Origin: Mesorhabditis belari
Taxonomy: Eukaryota; Nematoda; Chromadorea; Rhabditida; Rhabditidae
DNA length: 64,000 nucleotides
Assembly (NCBI GenBank): GCA_958450365.1
Contig: CAUEEP010000743.1
Span: 5,209,001 to 5,273,000, forward strand
Direction of reading: 5' to 3'
Made by a program: the position numbers and the translations under genes. The notes beneath the pieces are model-generated. The model had not been told where the DNA came from. It searched no databases and saw nothing but the letters and a program-made list of their open reading frames with translations. Shown here in pieces: positions 1 through 11,700 of the stretch. Position 1 is the stretch's first letter. Every line of letters begins with the position of its first letter.

Positions 1-705
1 GTGGCCGGCGATGGGGGATGAGAAAAAGGGAAAGAAACGGGGCCTGTCCCCCGTCGAGCACCTTCCTCCCCCCCTCTTCCTATCCTCTTCCTATCCTCAT
101 CCCCCTCACTCACCCCGCGTCCGTCCCTCTCCTCTGCCGCTTCCTCCTTCTTCAATCATCAGTCAAACATCCACAAACTTGCCTTTCACCAAAATTTCTC
201 TTCAAACTGTTTTGATGGCTTTTTTTTTTGCTTTTGCTTTTGTTTCTTTTGATTTTATGACCAAGCTTTTGATCTAAATTTTATTTTTTTCTTCTTTTAT
301 TTTTTTAAAACTTTTATATCTTTGATATCTTTAATATCTTTCCTCTTTTACTTTTTGTACCCAAATAAACAATGTAAACAGTTTACTGATAATTCTATTT
401 AGGTTTTATTTAGGTTTTATTTAGGTTTTATTTAGGTTTTATTTAGGTTTTATTTAGGTTTTATTTAAATTCTATTCTATTCGATTCTATTTAGATTTCT
501 AGAATCTTTCTTGAAACGCAGCCATTTTTTTTGAATATTAAAGTTTTCTAAGAACTTAATTGTTTTTATTTTTTTTTTAAATATGTAAAGCTTTTTATCA
601 TTATTTCAATTTTAATTTTCAGATTTCTTTCCCCGTCTAGAATCTAACAACTAGCAGGGAAAGCGGAAACATTTTCACATGCACTATCGGAAACGTGAGG
701 CAAAA
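1..705. other. Gene-free upstream stretch with an 11-base tandem repeat
   Basis: No convincing gene was found. The first 250 bases are C/T-rich and the rest is very AT-rich. At about 395-467 a tandem repeat of the unit GGTTTTATTTA runs for six to seven copies. The short open frames here are low-complexity Ser/Pro/Leu-rich translations of the pyrimidine tract and are not credible proteins. The stretch probably contains the promoter and 5' UTR of the gene that starts at 706. Confidence 0.6.
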
Positions 706-3196
706 ATGAGGTGCGTAAAAGAAATCGTGAACAGCCTTTTTGTACGTTTTTTTTCCTTTTTAAAATATAATAAAATTTTTTGAAAACAATAAAAACAAAA
801 AACAACAATTCTTGTTTTTTAGGACTCGCAGCGAGATGAAGACACCGGAAGCTGATGTGGAGAGTCCGCCTCGAGTTGACGGGGTCATTCATGAAGATGA
901 TGGGTGTTTTGTGATGGAAGTCAAGCCGAACACTTCAGGTGAGCAGATATTTCTATCCATTTGTGCATTATTTGTGACTAAGGTTTTCGAAAACTATCGT
1001 AATCGGTAGATTGAGCAAAACTAGACAAAATGACGATACATTTCAAAAGTTGTCATGCTTTCAAACGCTTACATTAACAAGGTTTTAACAAATATTATAA
1101 CAGTAACAGGAACTTCAGAGCTTCTCATGATAAACAATTATAAAAAAACTTGTTTTTAAGCAGCCCTGGCCGACTGGCTAAGAGTCCTAGTTGGGAGATC
1201 AAAGGTTCAATCCCGCCAGCTAGACTATTCCTTTTATTTTGCCATATAGATTGTTTTTTTCTTTCCTACATTTAGGGCTTAGGTGCTAGGGGTTTTGTAT
1301 TGTTTGTACCATATTATTTTGTTAGATTTTTTTAATATTTTGATATTTTAGATGGAACACTTGATGATGAAGATATTGAGACAGACGAGCTCTCGTCGAT
1401 GAATGAAAATCTGCAAGCATTTCTACAGTAAGTTTAATAGTTTGATAGTTGATAGATTTTTTTATGTCTAAAATACTTGTAACGTGTTGTTGTCTTTTGA
1501 AAGGAATTCTCGATATTTTAGAGCACTCACTGGTGTGACCAAAGAAAGTCTTGGTTCATCGTCGCCGGCGCTTTCAATGAAAAATCATGCAAATGGCTCG
1601 TGTGAGGATCGAAAATTGGCAGCCATCTTGAGGTAAATTCGAAATTTGAAAATATTCAATGTCCTAGAATTTTTCCAGGAAAGACCGAGCCGCGATGGTG
1701 GACACGATGGCAAAATACTACTTGAAGAGGCTTTGCTTTGATGGGACGAATGCTAGCATGTGAGTTCAAAAGATTCATAAAATTTATAAAAAGATATTGT
1801 CATTTTAAAGATATTTATTTAAAGATTAAAGATTTAGTGCTCGATCGCAGAATATCAACCAAGAGAGACACGCCATGTGGAGGCACATCTCCGAGAAGGT
1901 TAACGCCAAATATGCAGAGCAAATCGGCTATTTAACAGTCGAGCAAACGAAGAAGCTGTTCTCGAATCTGAAAAGGAAATCGAGGGCAAAGAAGTAACAA
2001 CAAATAACATAGAATTCTAAATAAACATTTTTAGAGATGAGGACTCAAAAGATGAAAACAATGGCTCACGGGGAAGCCCTGACGATGTAAGTTATCGTTT
2101 TAACAACTTTGAAAAGAAACAAAAAATAATAGAAATATGAAATAAGAAATAGAAACAAAGGTCGTTTAACAAAGCTTTTCAGCTCATGTGCATGGACGAT
2201 GACTTCAGTTTGAGCCTTGTGCGGGACGCAATCTCCAAAGACAATTTGGATTTGATTCGAAGTCAGTTCTTGACTGTATTTTATTAAAAATAATTTACAA
2301 AACCCTTAAAAATAGAATAAAGAACGATAAAGAACGATAAACATTTTTAAACATACAAGATTTAGAATCGATGAGCGCTGGTTTGAATCGTGAAGATCGC
2401 TCGCCGTCGGTAGCCTCGACTACCTCGTCAAAAGAAACCAAGAAAACCGATATCGCCCTTTTCGACTCAAGTGAGTGAAATTATTGTATTGATTTAAAAT
2501 TATTAGAGATTTATTCTATTGGATTCTATTTATTCTATTTGTTTCTTTAGGTGTGTTCACCTCACCGCCAGCCTCGTCAGGTGACAATCGATTGGATGAG
2601 TTGCTAAAGGTTAACTTTAGAGAACTATTTCAACAGATAATGGGGAATAATCAAATAGACAATGTAAATAATATAACCGAATATTAAATATTATAACTGA
2701 ATTTTAAACATTTCAGGGTCTCGACAAAACGTTGGAGGTTCAATCGCTGAGAGATCAGCTGACCGAGCGAGAGGCTGAATGCGAGCGATTGAAGAGAAAA
2801 ATCGAAGAGGTATGGGGGAAAGTTTAAAGAAAACTAGGCGACCTCTAGCTATTTTAATGAATTATTCTATTTTATGGGGCCTCTACAGTATACCTAAACG
2901 TTTAATAATCTAAATAATTGTTCCATGAAGTCACATGAAATTATTGGGGCGTTTTTAAGCCTCTTTATAGTCTCTAATGATCATTAAATTGGTTTAAAAT
3001 TGAGTACAACAAACATATCTCAAATCTTTCTTGAGTCACAAGATTCACTTGTAAGAACTAGACATCTAAATAGTTAAAAAGCTTTCTTTAGCAAGCTGAG
3101 GATTATCGAAAACGAACGCAATCAATGCTCGACCTCATCCGAGTGGCCGTCGATCGAAAAGCCGCCGACGATGTGCAAAACTTTTTACGTATTTAA
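706..3196 (+). CDS. Myb/SANT-like domain protein with C-terminal coiled coil (12 exons)
   Basis: Exons, all with GT/AG borders: 706-710, 823-938, 1352-1427, 1522-1632, 1679-1759, 1838-1993, 2035-2086, 2183-2261, 2366-2470, 2551-2663, 2717-2809, 3092-3196. They sum to 363 codons plus stop. The start uses a tiny first exon (Met plus two bases); if that exon is wrong, ATG 836 is the next in-frame start. The N-terminus is acidic. The middle (about residues 90-185) contains ...RHAMWRHISEKVNAKY... and ...VEQTKKLFSNLKRKSRAKK, the pattern of Myb/SANT-like (Zeste/Myb_DNA-bind_5 type) DNA-binding domains. A Ser/Thr-rich linker follows, then a heptad-like coiled coil (LRDQLTEREAECERLKRK). The inferred role is a nuclear DNA-binding regulator that dimerises through its tail. 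I cannot assign an orthologue. Intron 2 holds a tRNA-headed repeat. Confidence 0.75.
1163..1292 (+). repeat. tRNA-headed SINE-like element, copy 1
   Basis: The head has an A-box-like TGGCTAAGAG and a B-box-like GGTTCAATCCC, followed by a T-rich stretch and the tail TTTAGGGCTTAGG. The same head (GACTGGYTAAGAG...GGTTCAATCCC) and the same kind of tail (T-run, TCYTTCC/TCTCC, TTTAGGRCTT) recur at 13875-14040 (+) and 10878-11284 (-). The cloverleaf pairing is poor, so this is a tRNA-derived repeat rather than a working tRNA. It lies in an intron of the Myb/SANT-like gene. Confidence 0.55.
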
Positions 3197-3748
3197 AAGA
3201 AAAAAACATTAATGCCCAAGCTTTAAATTTTCATTGTTAATTAGAAATTCTAGAGTTTTTGTCTATTCTTTTGATTTCATTCATATCATCATTTCCCCCC
3301 TTCCGGGCACTCCAAGTGTCAACACCGCAAAAAAACAAAAACGTTCAGCAATGCAAAATGTGATCAAAGAAAACTCTCTTGAAGAGGTGACGTATCATTT
3401 TTATTTTTATTTTTATTTCAAATTCGTGTATATTTATTATTTCTGTATCTTTTTTTGTGTATTTTTCTTTCCCCAAAAAAAAAAATTGTTCAGGTTGAAA
3501 AAAGAAAGTGAAAGAAATATAGTCAAAAGAAAATCCCCCCTTCTCCTCCAAATACGGTTCACTTTTCGCTCATTGTCGAGCTGCCATCAAAGAATTTTTC
3601 TCTTCATTTATTTGGTTGTTATTTTTCTTGTTGTGAAGATTGATGGGTTTACTCGATTTCATGGGTTTACTCGAAAGTTTTGATCATTTTTATATTATTA
3701 GAAACATTATTTAGCCTTTAAATCAGATTTATAGTATCTTTAAAGGCT
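3197..3748. other. Intergenic/3' UTR region, T-rich
   Basis: This lies between two convergent genes. It is T- and A-rich and probably includes the 3' UTR of the upstream gene. A 149-codon open frame here is dominated by Phe/Tyr/Lys from the base composition and has no domain. I see nothing else of note. Confidence 0.5.
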
Positions 3749-4016
3749 TACCGTAAATACTGTAATAGTACCCCACCCCCCTCGTACAGTCGCGTAGTCG
3801 AAAAAGTTTTTTAGGATTTCATTTCTTTCCAAGCGCTCGTACTTTCAAAAAATGTGTCTTTGGTATCAAAAAATAGCCCTGAATTTCAGCTATTTTTTGA
3901 TACCTAAGCGCGCATTGTAGCATAAACCAGTGTCGAGAAAAACTCGTTCAAAGCTAGACTACGCAATACTCCGCACCGTCATTATCGGGGGTGGGGCACT
4001 ATTACAGTATTTACGG
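3749..4016. mobile_element. Foldback MITE family A, copy 1
   Basis: The termini are TACCGTAAATACTGTAATAG... and its inverse ...CTATTACAGTATTTACGG. A second internal inverted pair surrounds TCAAAAAATAGC/GCTATTTTTTGA. Four relatives lie at 5219-5491, 14855-15123, 37813-38030 (truncated) and 49691-49812 (internally deleted). Flanking TA at each end fits a Tc1/mariner-type target duplication. No coding capacity. Confidence 0.7.
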
Positions 4017-4934
4017 CAGGTTCTAGTTATCGAAAAAAAAGTTTTTTGAATATAACTCGAGCAAACTCCGAACCATGGACCTTTCTCTCTCTCCGCGTTC
4101 GCCCCATTCACCATTTTAGTGAAATGGTGAATGGGGTGAATCCCGCAAAACCAGTGAGCATTCAAAAAAAAGCGCTTTAAACCCTCGTTTCCCCCAAAAT
4201 GCAATTGTTCTTTTTCTGTAAAAATTGTTAATTTTTTTTTTTCGTTTAATTTAAGCTTTCAACATTTTATTTGTAAATTTTTTTTGATCAAAATGTTGAA
4301 ATCATTTTTGGTTGTGTAAAAGAAAAATTTTACTTTTTCAAAAAAAAAAAAACGATAAAGAAAACTTTTGTTTAACGAAAAACTATGTGTAAAAATGTTT
4401 TTTTCAATATTTTTTAAATATTTTTTTTTTTCATTTTTTTTCATTATTAAACACACTTTTTCTTGATGTGCTTTAAAAAAAAACAAAATTTTCACTCATC
4501 ACTTTCTTTTTTTTTTTGTTTTTTCTTGTGTTTTCTGTGTTGTGAAGTGTTCGTTTTTGCGTTAAATTGAGAAATTTATTTGAAATTTTTCAAGAAAAAT
4601 AAAGAAAGAAAAGAAAAAGAAAGAAAAGAAAAAGAAAGAAAAAAAGAAAAGAAAAAAAAAAGAAATTTTGTTCACTGGAATGGTGGAAATCGACCCCTAA
4701 AGAGTGAAAAAAAAGCAGCATAAAAACATTAAAATTTTAATCGCTAAAGATTACTAAATTTTTTCTCTAAAAAGGATTCTAAATTTTGACTTAATAGCAA
4801 AAAGATATTCCCTAAGTTTGAAAAAATATTGCTTAACAAATTGGCACATCTTTTTTGTTTTCTTTCTTTGAGAAATTGAAAGAAATTTATATAGAAAAAA
4901 ATTTTTTTCCAAGATTTTTCAAGCAGCCGCTTGA
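4017..4934. other. AT-rich intergenic stretch, no gene seen
   Basis: A-runs, T-runs and an AAAGAAAG purine tract (about 4600-4665). A short perfect palindrome (CACCATTTTAGTGAAATGGTG) is at about 4110-4132. The open frames are composition artefacts. Confidence 0.5.
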
Positions 4935-5218
4935 CAAAACAGCTCAATGTCGTTCCCAGATTTCTAAAAATAATCTTATATTTTTATCAAATTCATTTCC
5001 CGTTAGAGCCGCTAGATTATGGGAACTTGCTCCCAAACGACATACGAGAAATTCAGTCGCTTTTCATATTCAAGAAACGTATCGATGCTTTAGATCTAGT
5101 GGCTCTTTGCCGTAAGTAATTGGCTTATTGATTTCAGTATGTATTGTATGATTAAGTATCACTGTGCATTTCTCTATGATTTCTTTCACTTTATCGTTTG
5201 AATAAAGTATTATTATTA
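4935..5218 (+). pseudogene. LINE-type reverse transcriptase 3' end, frameshifted remnant
   Basis: Two overlapping frames read ...FPVRAARLWELAP and then ...NDIREIQSLFIFKKRIDALDL, ending in a stop. This is the usual C-terminal end of non-LTR retrotransposon polymerase ORFs (R..RLWN.LP..I......F.K.....L). A one-base shift near 5025-5035 separates the halves. The unit ends in AATAAAG followed by TAT/TATTA repeats, like a LINE tail, and directly abuts MITE A at 5219. A related 3' end is at 30842-31130. Confidence 0.6.
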
Positions 5219-5491
5219 TACCGTAAATACTGTAATAGTACCCCACCCCACCCCCTCGTACAGTTGCGTAGTCGCAAAAGTTTTTTTAGTATTTCATTTT
5301 TTTCAAAGCGCCCCTACTTTCAAAAAATGTGTCTTTGGTATCAAAAAAATAGCTGAAATTCGGCTATTTTTTGATAATTGTATTGCTATTGTAGCATAAA
5401 CCAGTGTCGAGAAAAACGCGTTCAAAGCTAGACTACGCAACATTCCGCACCGTCATTATGGGGATGGGATACTATTACAGTATTTACGGTA
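5219..5491. mobile_element. Foldback MITE family A, copy 2
   Basis: Same terminal and internal inverted repeats as the copy at 3749, bounded by TA on both sides. It is inserted exactly at the tail of the LINE remnant. Confidence 0.7.
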
Positions 5492-5606
5492 AGTATTTTT
5501 GTTTTAGAATTTATATTCTAAAACATTTATATTCTAAAATCTAAATTTTAAACATAAGCTAACCGAAGCTCACTTATCTTTAGTCTTTCACAATTTCCAC
5601 CAAAAA

Positions 5607-5639
5607 TTAAACGAGAAATTTTCGAGTGAGTGAGTGATT
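5607..5639 (-). CDS. Tentative last exon of the class I myosin
   Basis: After the secure penultimate exon (5973-6087, ending ...PTQPTMFK), the best continuation is a short exon behind a weak TTTCAAAG acceptor. It reads [10 protein letters not shown] then stop, matching the short basic/hydrophobic end of vertebrate MYO1D in length and character. Its acceptor sits immediately beside MITE B, so the element may have altered the original 3' end. Confidence 0.4.
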   Translation of the reverse strand, partial: NHSLTRKFLV

Positions 5640-8600
5640 CTTTGAAATTATTATGTATACTGTATTTTCTCTAATGCTAGTGCACAGCGGCGAGTCGAGT
5701 TGGTGACGATTTTATGGTTTCCAAGCTTTTGCAGAAGCTCAACACTCAAATCCCCCACTAGAGCTCATCGTCAGCTACATTTTCCGACCCCACATCGATA
5801 GGTTCTGATAAGCGGTTCTCGAGATTTCGGGCAATTTAGACGACGACCAAGGTGCACTACTATTAGAGAAAATACGGTATCTAAGATTGTTTTCTGGTTT
5901 AAATTTCTGGTTTATTTTCTGGTTTACTGTTACATGTAAAGTTTTCAAGATATTGTGTGAAAATTTGATTACCTTAAACATGGTGGGTTGGGTGGGATCG
6001 TTTGTGACGCGAACGGTTTTGCTCTTGCTGCCGAGTTGACAGCTTGGCGTTTGAGCCACCAAAACCATTGGACGTCTCATATCCAATCTGAAAAACGTTT
6101 TACTACATAGTTTATTATTACATTATTAATACTATCCTAAATCTCGTAAAAAAATTCGACTAAAAGAGCCTCCAATCGAAGTGACGCGTAGTCTAACAAG
6201 AGAATGACCAGAAGTGATGGAGCTTAACAAGGGAATGACCAGAAGTGATGGAGTCTAACAAGGGAATGACCAGAAGTGATGGAGTTTAACAAGGGAATGA
6301 CCAGAAGTGATGGAGTCTAGCAAGGGAATGACCAGAAGTGATGGAGCTTAACAAGGGAATGACTAGAAGTGATGGAGCTTAACAAGGGAATGACTAGAAG
6401 TGATGGAGCTTAACAAGGGAATGACTAGAAGTGATGGAGCTTAACAAGGGAATGACTAGAAGTGATAACGTTTTGGGATAAACGATACCCCATTTGATAG
6501 ATCTCATGATAAATATTGATCAAAAAATTAGCTCCCAAGAGTACAACGAGAAATGCGACCGACAAGGAGCAAAAATCACGTTTTTAGCTCTCCTTGACGG
6601 GCCAAAACTTTTTACTGAATTAATATTTTTGAATAATATTTTTTGCATATAATAGAACTTGAATAAAGCTAAAAAAATAGTAAAATCTATTCCCAAAGTA
6701 TTTTTAAAATTTTACATTTCAAAGCTATTGATTTTAGTCAAATTTTAATGAACTTTTTTTTATAGGAACATCTTAAGTTTCTATAATTAATGAAAGTTTA
6801 TTTTTTAGCTTTATTCAAGTTCTATTACATGCAAAAAAGATTATTCAAAAATATTAATTCAGTAAAAAGTTTTGGCCCGTCAAGGAGAGTTAAAAACGTG
6901 ATTTTTTGCTTCTTGCCGACTCCATTTCTCGTTGTAGAGTGACTCTTGGGAGCTAATTTTTTTGGTCATCAATATTCATCATGACATCTATCAAATGTGA
7001 TATTACTCATCCCAAACGGTCACAGTTATTTCTAGTAACTCCCTTGTAAGTGTCCCCCTTGCCAGAGGCATTTTGCGTTTTTCTCGACGCACAATTTACC
7101 AATTGGGCTGTTTTTGGTTTCATTCGATGCGTCTAACTTTCCTCTATCCAATGAAACCAAAAACAGCCCAATTGGTAAATTGTGCGTCGAGAAAAACGCA
7201 AAATGCTTCTGGCAAAGGGAGAGGGGACATTCGGAATGTATAACAAGTACCCAATATTCTTTACAATACTCAGCCAATCCCTTTCCTTTCAGACAAATCG
7301 ACTCCTCTAGTAACTCCCTTGTAAGTTTACTCTCAAAGAAACGCTTAGATCTTGACACTAGTTCGTTTCTTTCGACGCGCTTTCAGGCATAAAGCAGCGC
7401 GAAGAACGACGAAAGTTTAAAGTTAGACGACGCCACTGTACGCCCGTCATTATGAGGGAGAAGTTCTAGTAGAGTAACTACAGTAAGAATCTGTCTAATA
7501 AGCTAGACTGGTTTATGTAATTTGTACTTAAAAAGAGACGCACACTGCTTTCTGCTTTTGCTGCTTTTACCATGCTTTTACCCCATGCAAAACATGTGTA
7601 TTTCTTCTTTTTAAATCATAAAGTATCCCTTAAAATGTTTTTTTTTATCTACCTAAAACCTTTCAAAAATCTTCCCCAAACAAACTCACTTATCATAGTG
7701 AGACAATAATGTGCCGACGAGTTCGCCCACTCGATCCTCTTGTTTTCCATTCTTTAAACAGCAAACCAAATCATTTTGTGCCACGTGAATTACAATCAAA
7801 TTGTTGCCCGATGAACAAACCGAGATTCGAGAAACCGAAAATTTGGGGAATTTGAATTTTAGAAATCCTTTCTTTTCTTTATCCTTATACTGTATTTCTT
7901 CGAATAGAAGACCGGGTAAAGAGTATGATCGCGTACTCCTGCGTAGCAGCCCTTTTTAAAATTTCTTTTCTGCATAAAAGCTTTCAATCAAGTGCTATTG
8001 AGCTGGAAAATGGCTCAAAAATCTGTTAGCTCATGTCGTATTTTTGAGTCATTTTCCAGCTCTATAGCACTTCATTGAAAGCTTTTATGCAGAAAAGAAA
8101 TTTTAAAAAGGGCTGCGACGCCGAGAGTACGCGATGATACTCTTTACCCGGTCTTCTGTTCGAAGAAATACGGTAATCCTTATAATCCTTAGAAATGAAA
8201 CTCACTTGTCCAAGTGGGATCGGATCTTTAAGCAATTTAAACTTTTTTGCGTCAAGTTTAGCGATAAAACGGTCAGTTACCAGTAAAACTCTTGTCGATG
8301 ACTTGTTGAAACGATTGAATTTCTAAAAAAACTTTTAAAATTCTCATCTTTCTAATGTTTATTACCTGAATATATGCAGAGAAGAGAACTTTCCCGAACG
8401 GATGCACTGGTTTTAGGGCATCAACAGCTTGTTTATAATTGCTACTGTCCATATTGTCGACTTCATCTTGCTAAAATTGTTATGATTTTGATTTATTTAA
8501 TTTTTTGGTACATAAGATAGATAATCTCCTCTCCAACTTCTCGAATATCCCCAAGAATGGCGTTGCGCGTTAAGAGCCTCGAAAGCAGCCAACTTTTGAG

Positions 8601-8715
8601 GCAAAGATTCTCTCTAGAAATTCATAGGTAAATCTAATTCAAAATTGAAACTTAAGATAAACAAGTCTTGAAAACTAAACACATGCAAAGTCTTAGTTAT
8701 TCGTTATCTATAGTA

Positions 8716-8766
<51 letters not shown>

Positions 8767-11700
8767 CTAGAGTGTGTTCCTCGCGAGTAAGTAATTAAAC
8801 TCGAGCAAATTTGCATGAGTAATTTTTTACTCGAGTAATAGCTCGAGTAACTGTCGAGTAATGCGTTTTCTAAAAAGTACGCCTGCGCGAAAAAAATATA
8901 AAAGCAATTTTTTGCGCAGGTTTTGGGGTAGGCTACTTTCCGCAATTTTTTTTTGCGCAACAGGGTCATTTGCGCAACTCGCCATAACTTTCTTCTAAGT
9001 CAGCCAATCTTTATGATTTTGGTTTCATTTTGTAAATCTCAATAAGTGCAACAAAATGACACCAAAATCATAAAGATTGGCCTACTTAGAAGAAAGTTAT
9101 GGCGAGTTGCGCAAAAAAATTGCGGAAATTAGCCTACCCCCAGGTTTTTCAAAAAAAAATCATATTTTACATTGGACGGGAATTTGCCCACCAAATCAGT
9201 TAAACAGCTGAGTATCTTTAAAAAGTATCGTATATAACGCGGGGCTCGTCATTTTTGCGTCATTTTTTTGCAATAATTTTTGCTAAAAGTACGGTAAATT
9301 TTTTCCCAATTGTGCGTTTTAAAAAACGCATTACTCGCGAGGGACACACTCTAGCAACAACAACAACAACAACAACAACAATATCTATCCTAAAACAAAA
9401 CAAAACCCATACTAAAACTTTAGCAATTAGTTCTAGTAACAGAATGAATGTAAACTTACAAGATGTGGAGGCATTCGTGCGAGAATCGTCGCAGCTCGCC
9501 AGCGCAGATGCATGGCTTGAAGGCGCTTCATAAATTGGCCAAGTACTGCCGGCGATTTCGGCCATCGAACTGATTTCCCCAAGTCAGGCATTTGACGAAC
9601 GCCCCTAGATTAAACACAAATGCTAACTCACTTTCTTAGAATACCTAAAAGATTCGATGACCCGAAGGATATATGTGCGCAATTTGTATCGCCGATAGGT
9701 GGCCATGATCAAACTGACGGCTTTCATCTTCTTGTACCGCTCTCGGGCTTGCCAACCGCGTACCATCTAGGAATTCATAAATTTATAAACACATTTGTTC
9801 ATTAGTTTAGTACAAAACTGTACGGTTGATATTTAGAAGGGTTTTAAGTGGGATTGTTGCGAAAATTTATCCACCTTTTGCAAATATGTGACAACATAGG
9901 GCAATTTTTCGCTTCGCAGCTCTTCCAGCGTGAAAACGGTTTGCGGGGATCGGATAAAGATCTAGAAAATTGATGAGAATATGTGAAATTAAAGGAAAAT
10001 CACTTTCGTTCTTCCTTCAACACAATCTGTGTCCAAATTGATGTGTTTAAGGATACGAATCACGTTTTCCCGAGCACTGCCACGACGAGGGTTTGGCCAA
10101 GTGGCTGGACACAAAAGCTTGTATCTGGAAGTTTTGGAAGTGGAAGTTTTGGAAATGGAAGCTTATCTCCCACGAATTAAAAGCTGAACACTAAAAGAGA
10201 AGAGATTTATTCATAGAAAGGAAAAGCACCAAGAGTTTCAGCTTTCTGTGATACTTATATCAAAATAACAATCCATTTCGAAATTCGTTTGATTTTATGC
10301 CATTTTTCTTGAAGGAGGAAGCAAAAACCAACCATTTGCCATTTTTTCCGTAAAATTTCAATTGGAGAAATTCATTATTTTTTTGATTTGTTATGTTAAT
10401 GATTGGAAATCGATTTTAATCATTGAAAATCGATTTTAATCATTGCAAATCGATTTTAATCATTGCAAATCGATTTTCAGTCATTTACATAATAAATAAT
10501 TGATTGAAAATACCATTTTTCGAGCTCTACCTTTGCAAAAAACGTTCATAAGCCATTCGGTAAGCGAAGCCAGCTCGACGAACTCTCACATTCTCGAGAA
10601 GACCGAGATATCTCACCTGTGCTTTTTGTTTCATAAAAATATTGCTATATTAACATATAAAGTGCTATATTCCTGTATTTTTACCTGATGCTCGACTCGT
10701 TCTCGATCGAAATGACTCGAGCTTTTCTCTTCATTCGGCTTTATGCACCGAATGTAGTAAGGTTCTTTCGATGCCAATTGAGTCACTAAAAGATATTTAA
10801 TGGACATTTATTTAATATAATAATACAGCTACAAACAATACGCTTTTTACTTGAAAATATTTATACATAAGCTTAACTTTTTAGCCCTAAACATTGAGAA
10901 GAGAAAAATCTGGGATTGAACGATCTGTCGACGGGATTGAACGATCTACCGACGGGATTGAACGATCTGCTGACAGGATTGAACGATCTGCTGACAGGAT
11001 TGAACGATCTACCGACGGGATTGAACGATCTGCTGACAGGATTGAACGATCTACCGACGGGATTGAACGATCTACCGACGGGATTGAACGATCTGCTGAC
11101 AGGATTGAACGATCTACCGACGGGATTGAACGATCTACCGACGGGATTGAACGATCTGCTGACAGGATTGAACGATCTACCGACGGGATTGAACGATCTA
11201 CCGACGGGATTGAACGATCTACCGACGGGATTGAAAACCGCGATCCCCCGACTCAGATACAAAGCTCTTAACCAGTCGGCCATGAGGGTAAAATGATTTT
11301 CAAAAATAAAATAAAACCTACCAAGGTCAGTCATGCTGTTTTTAAAGAGGAAACCAGCGGTTGGTGGTCGTCGATTCACTTCTGAAAGTGATTTCGCTCC
11401 ATCCGGGAACAATGAAATGAGCAATGGATTTTTACTGAAATTTCTTCGATTTACAGTACAATATCTATCGTTTATAAAACATTAAAACTAAATAAATCAA
11501 AAGGAAATATACCTGTGGTAACCAAGTCGTTTCAAATCTTGGAAAAGAGTGTCCCGATTTTTGTCCATAAATCCTTCAACACTGTACGTGACATCACCGG
11601 CGTAATGAGTGATTCTAAAGCTTTTGAATTGAATATTTGAAACTGTTTGAATATTTTATTGTTATTCCAATATTTTGTTATGTTTTATTGAGATTTAGCA

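Noticed and set aside
3234..3683. 149-codon frame
   Set aside because: Phe/Tyr/Lys-dominated, lies in the 3' UTR region and has no motif.
10894..11424. Open frames of 125-183 codons on both strands (IERSTDG / NPVGRSF repeats)
   Set aside because: They are translations of the 21-base SINE array; the period is a multiple of three without stops, so all frames look open. The only real coding part here is myosin exon 11322-11434.
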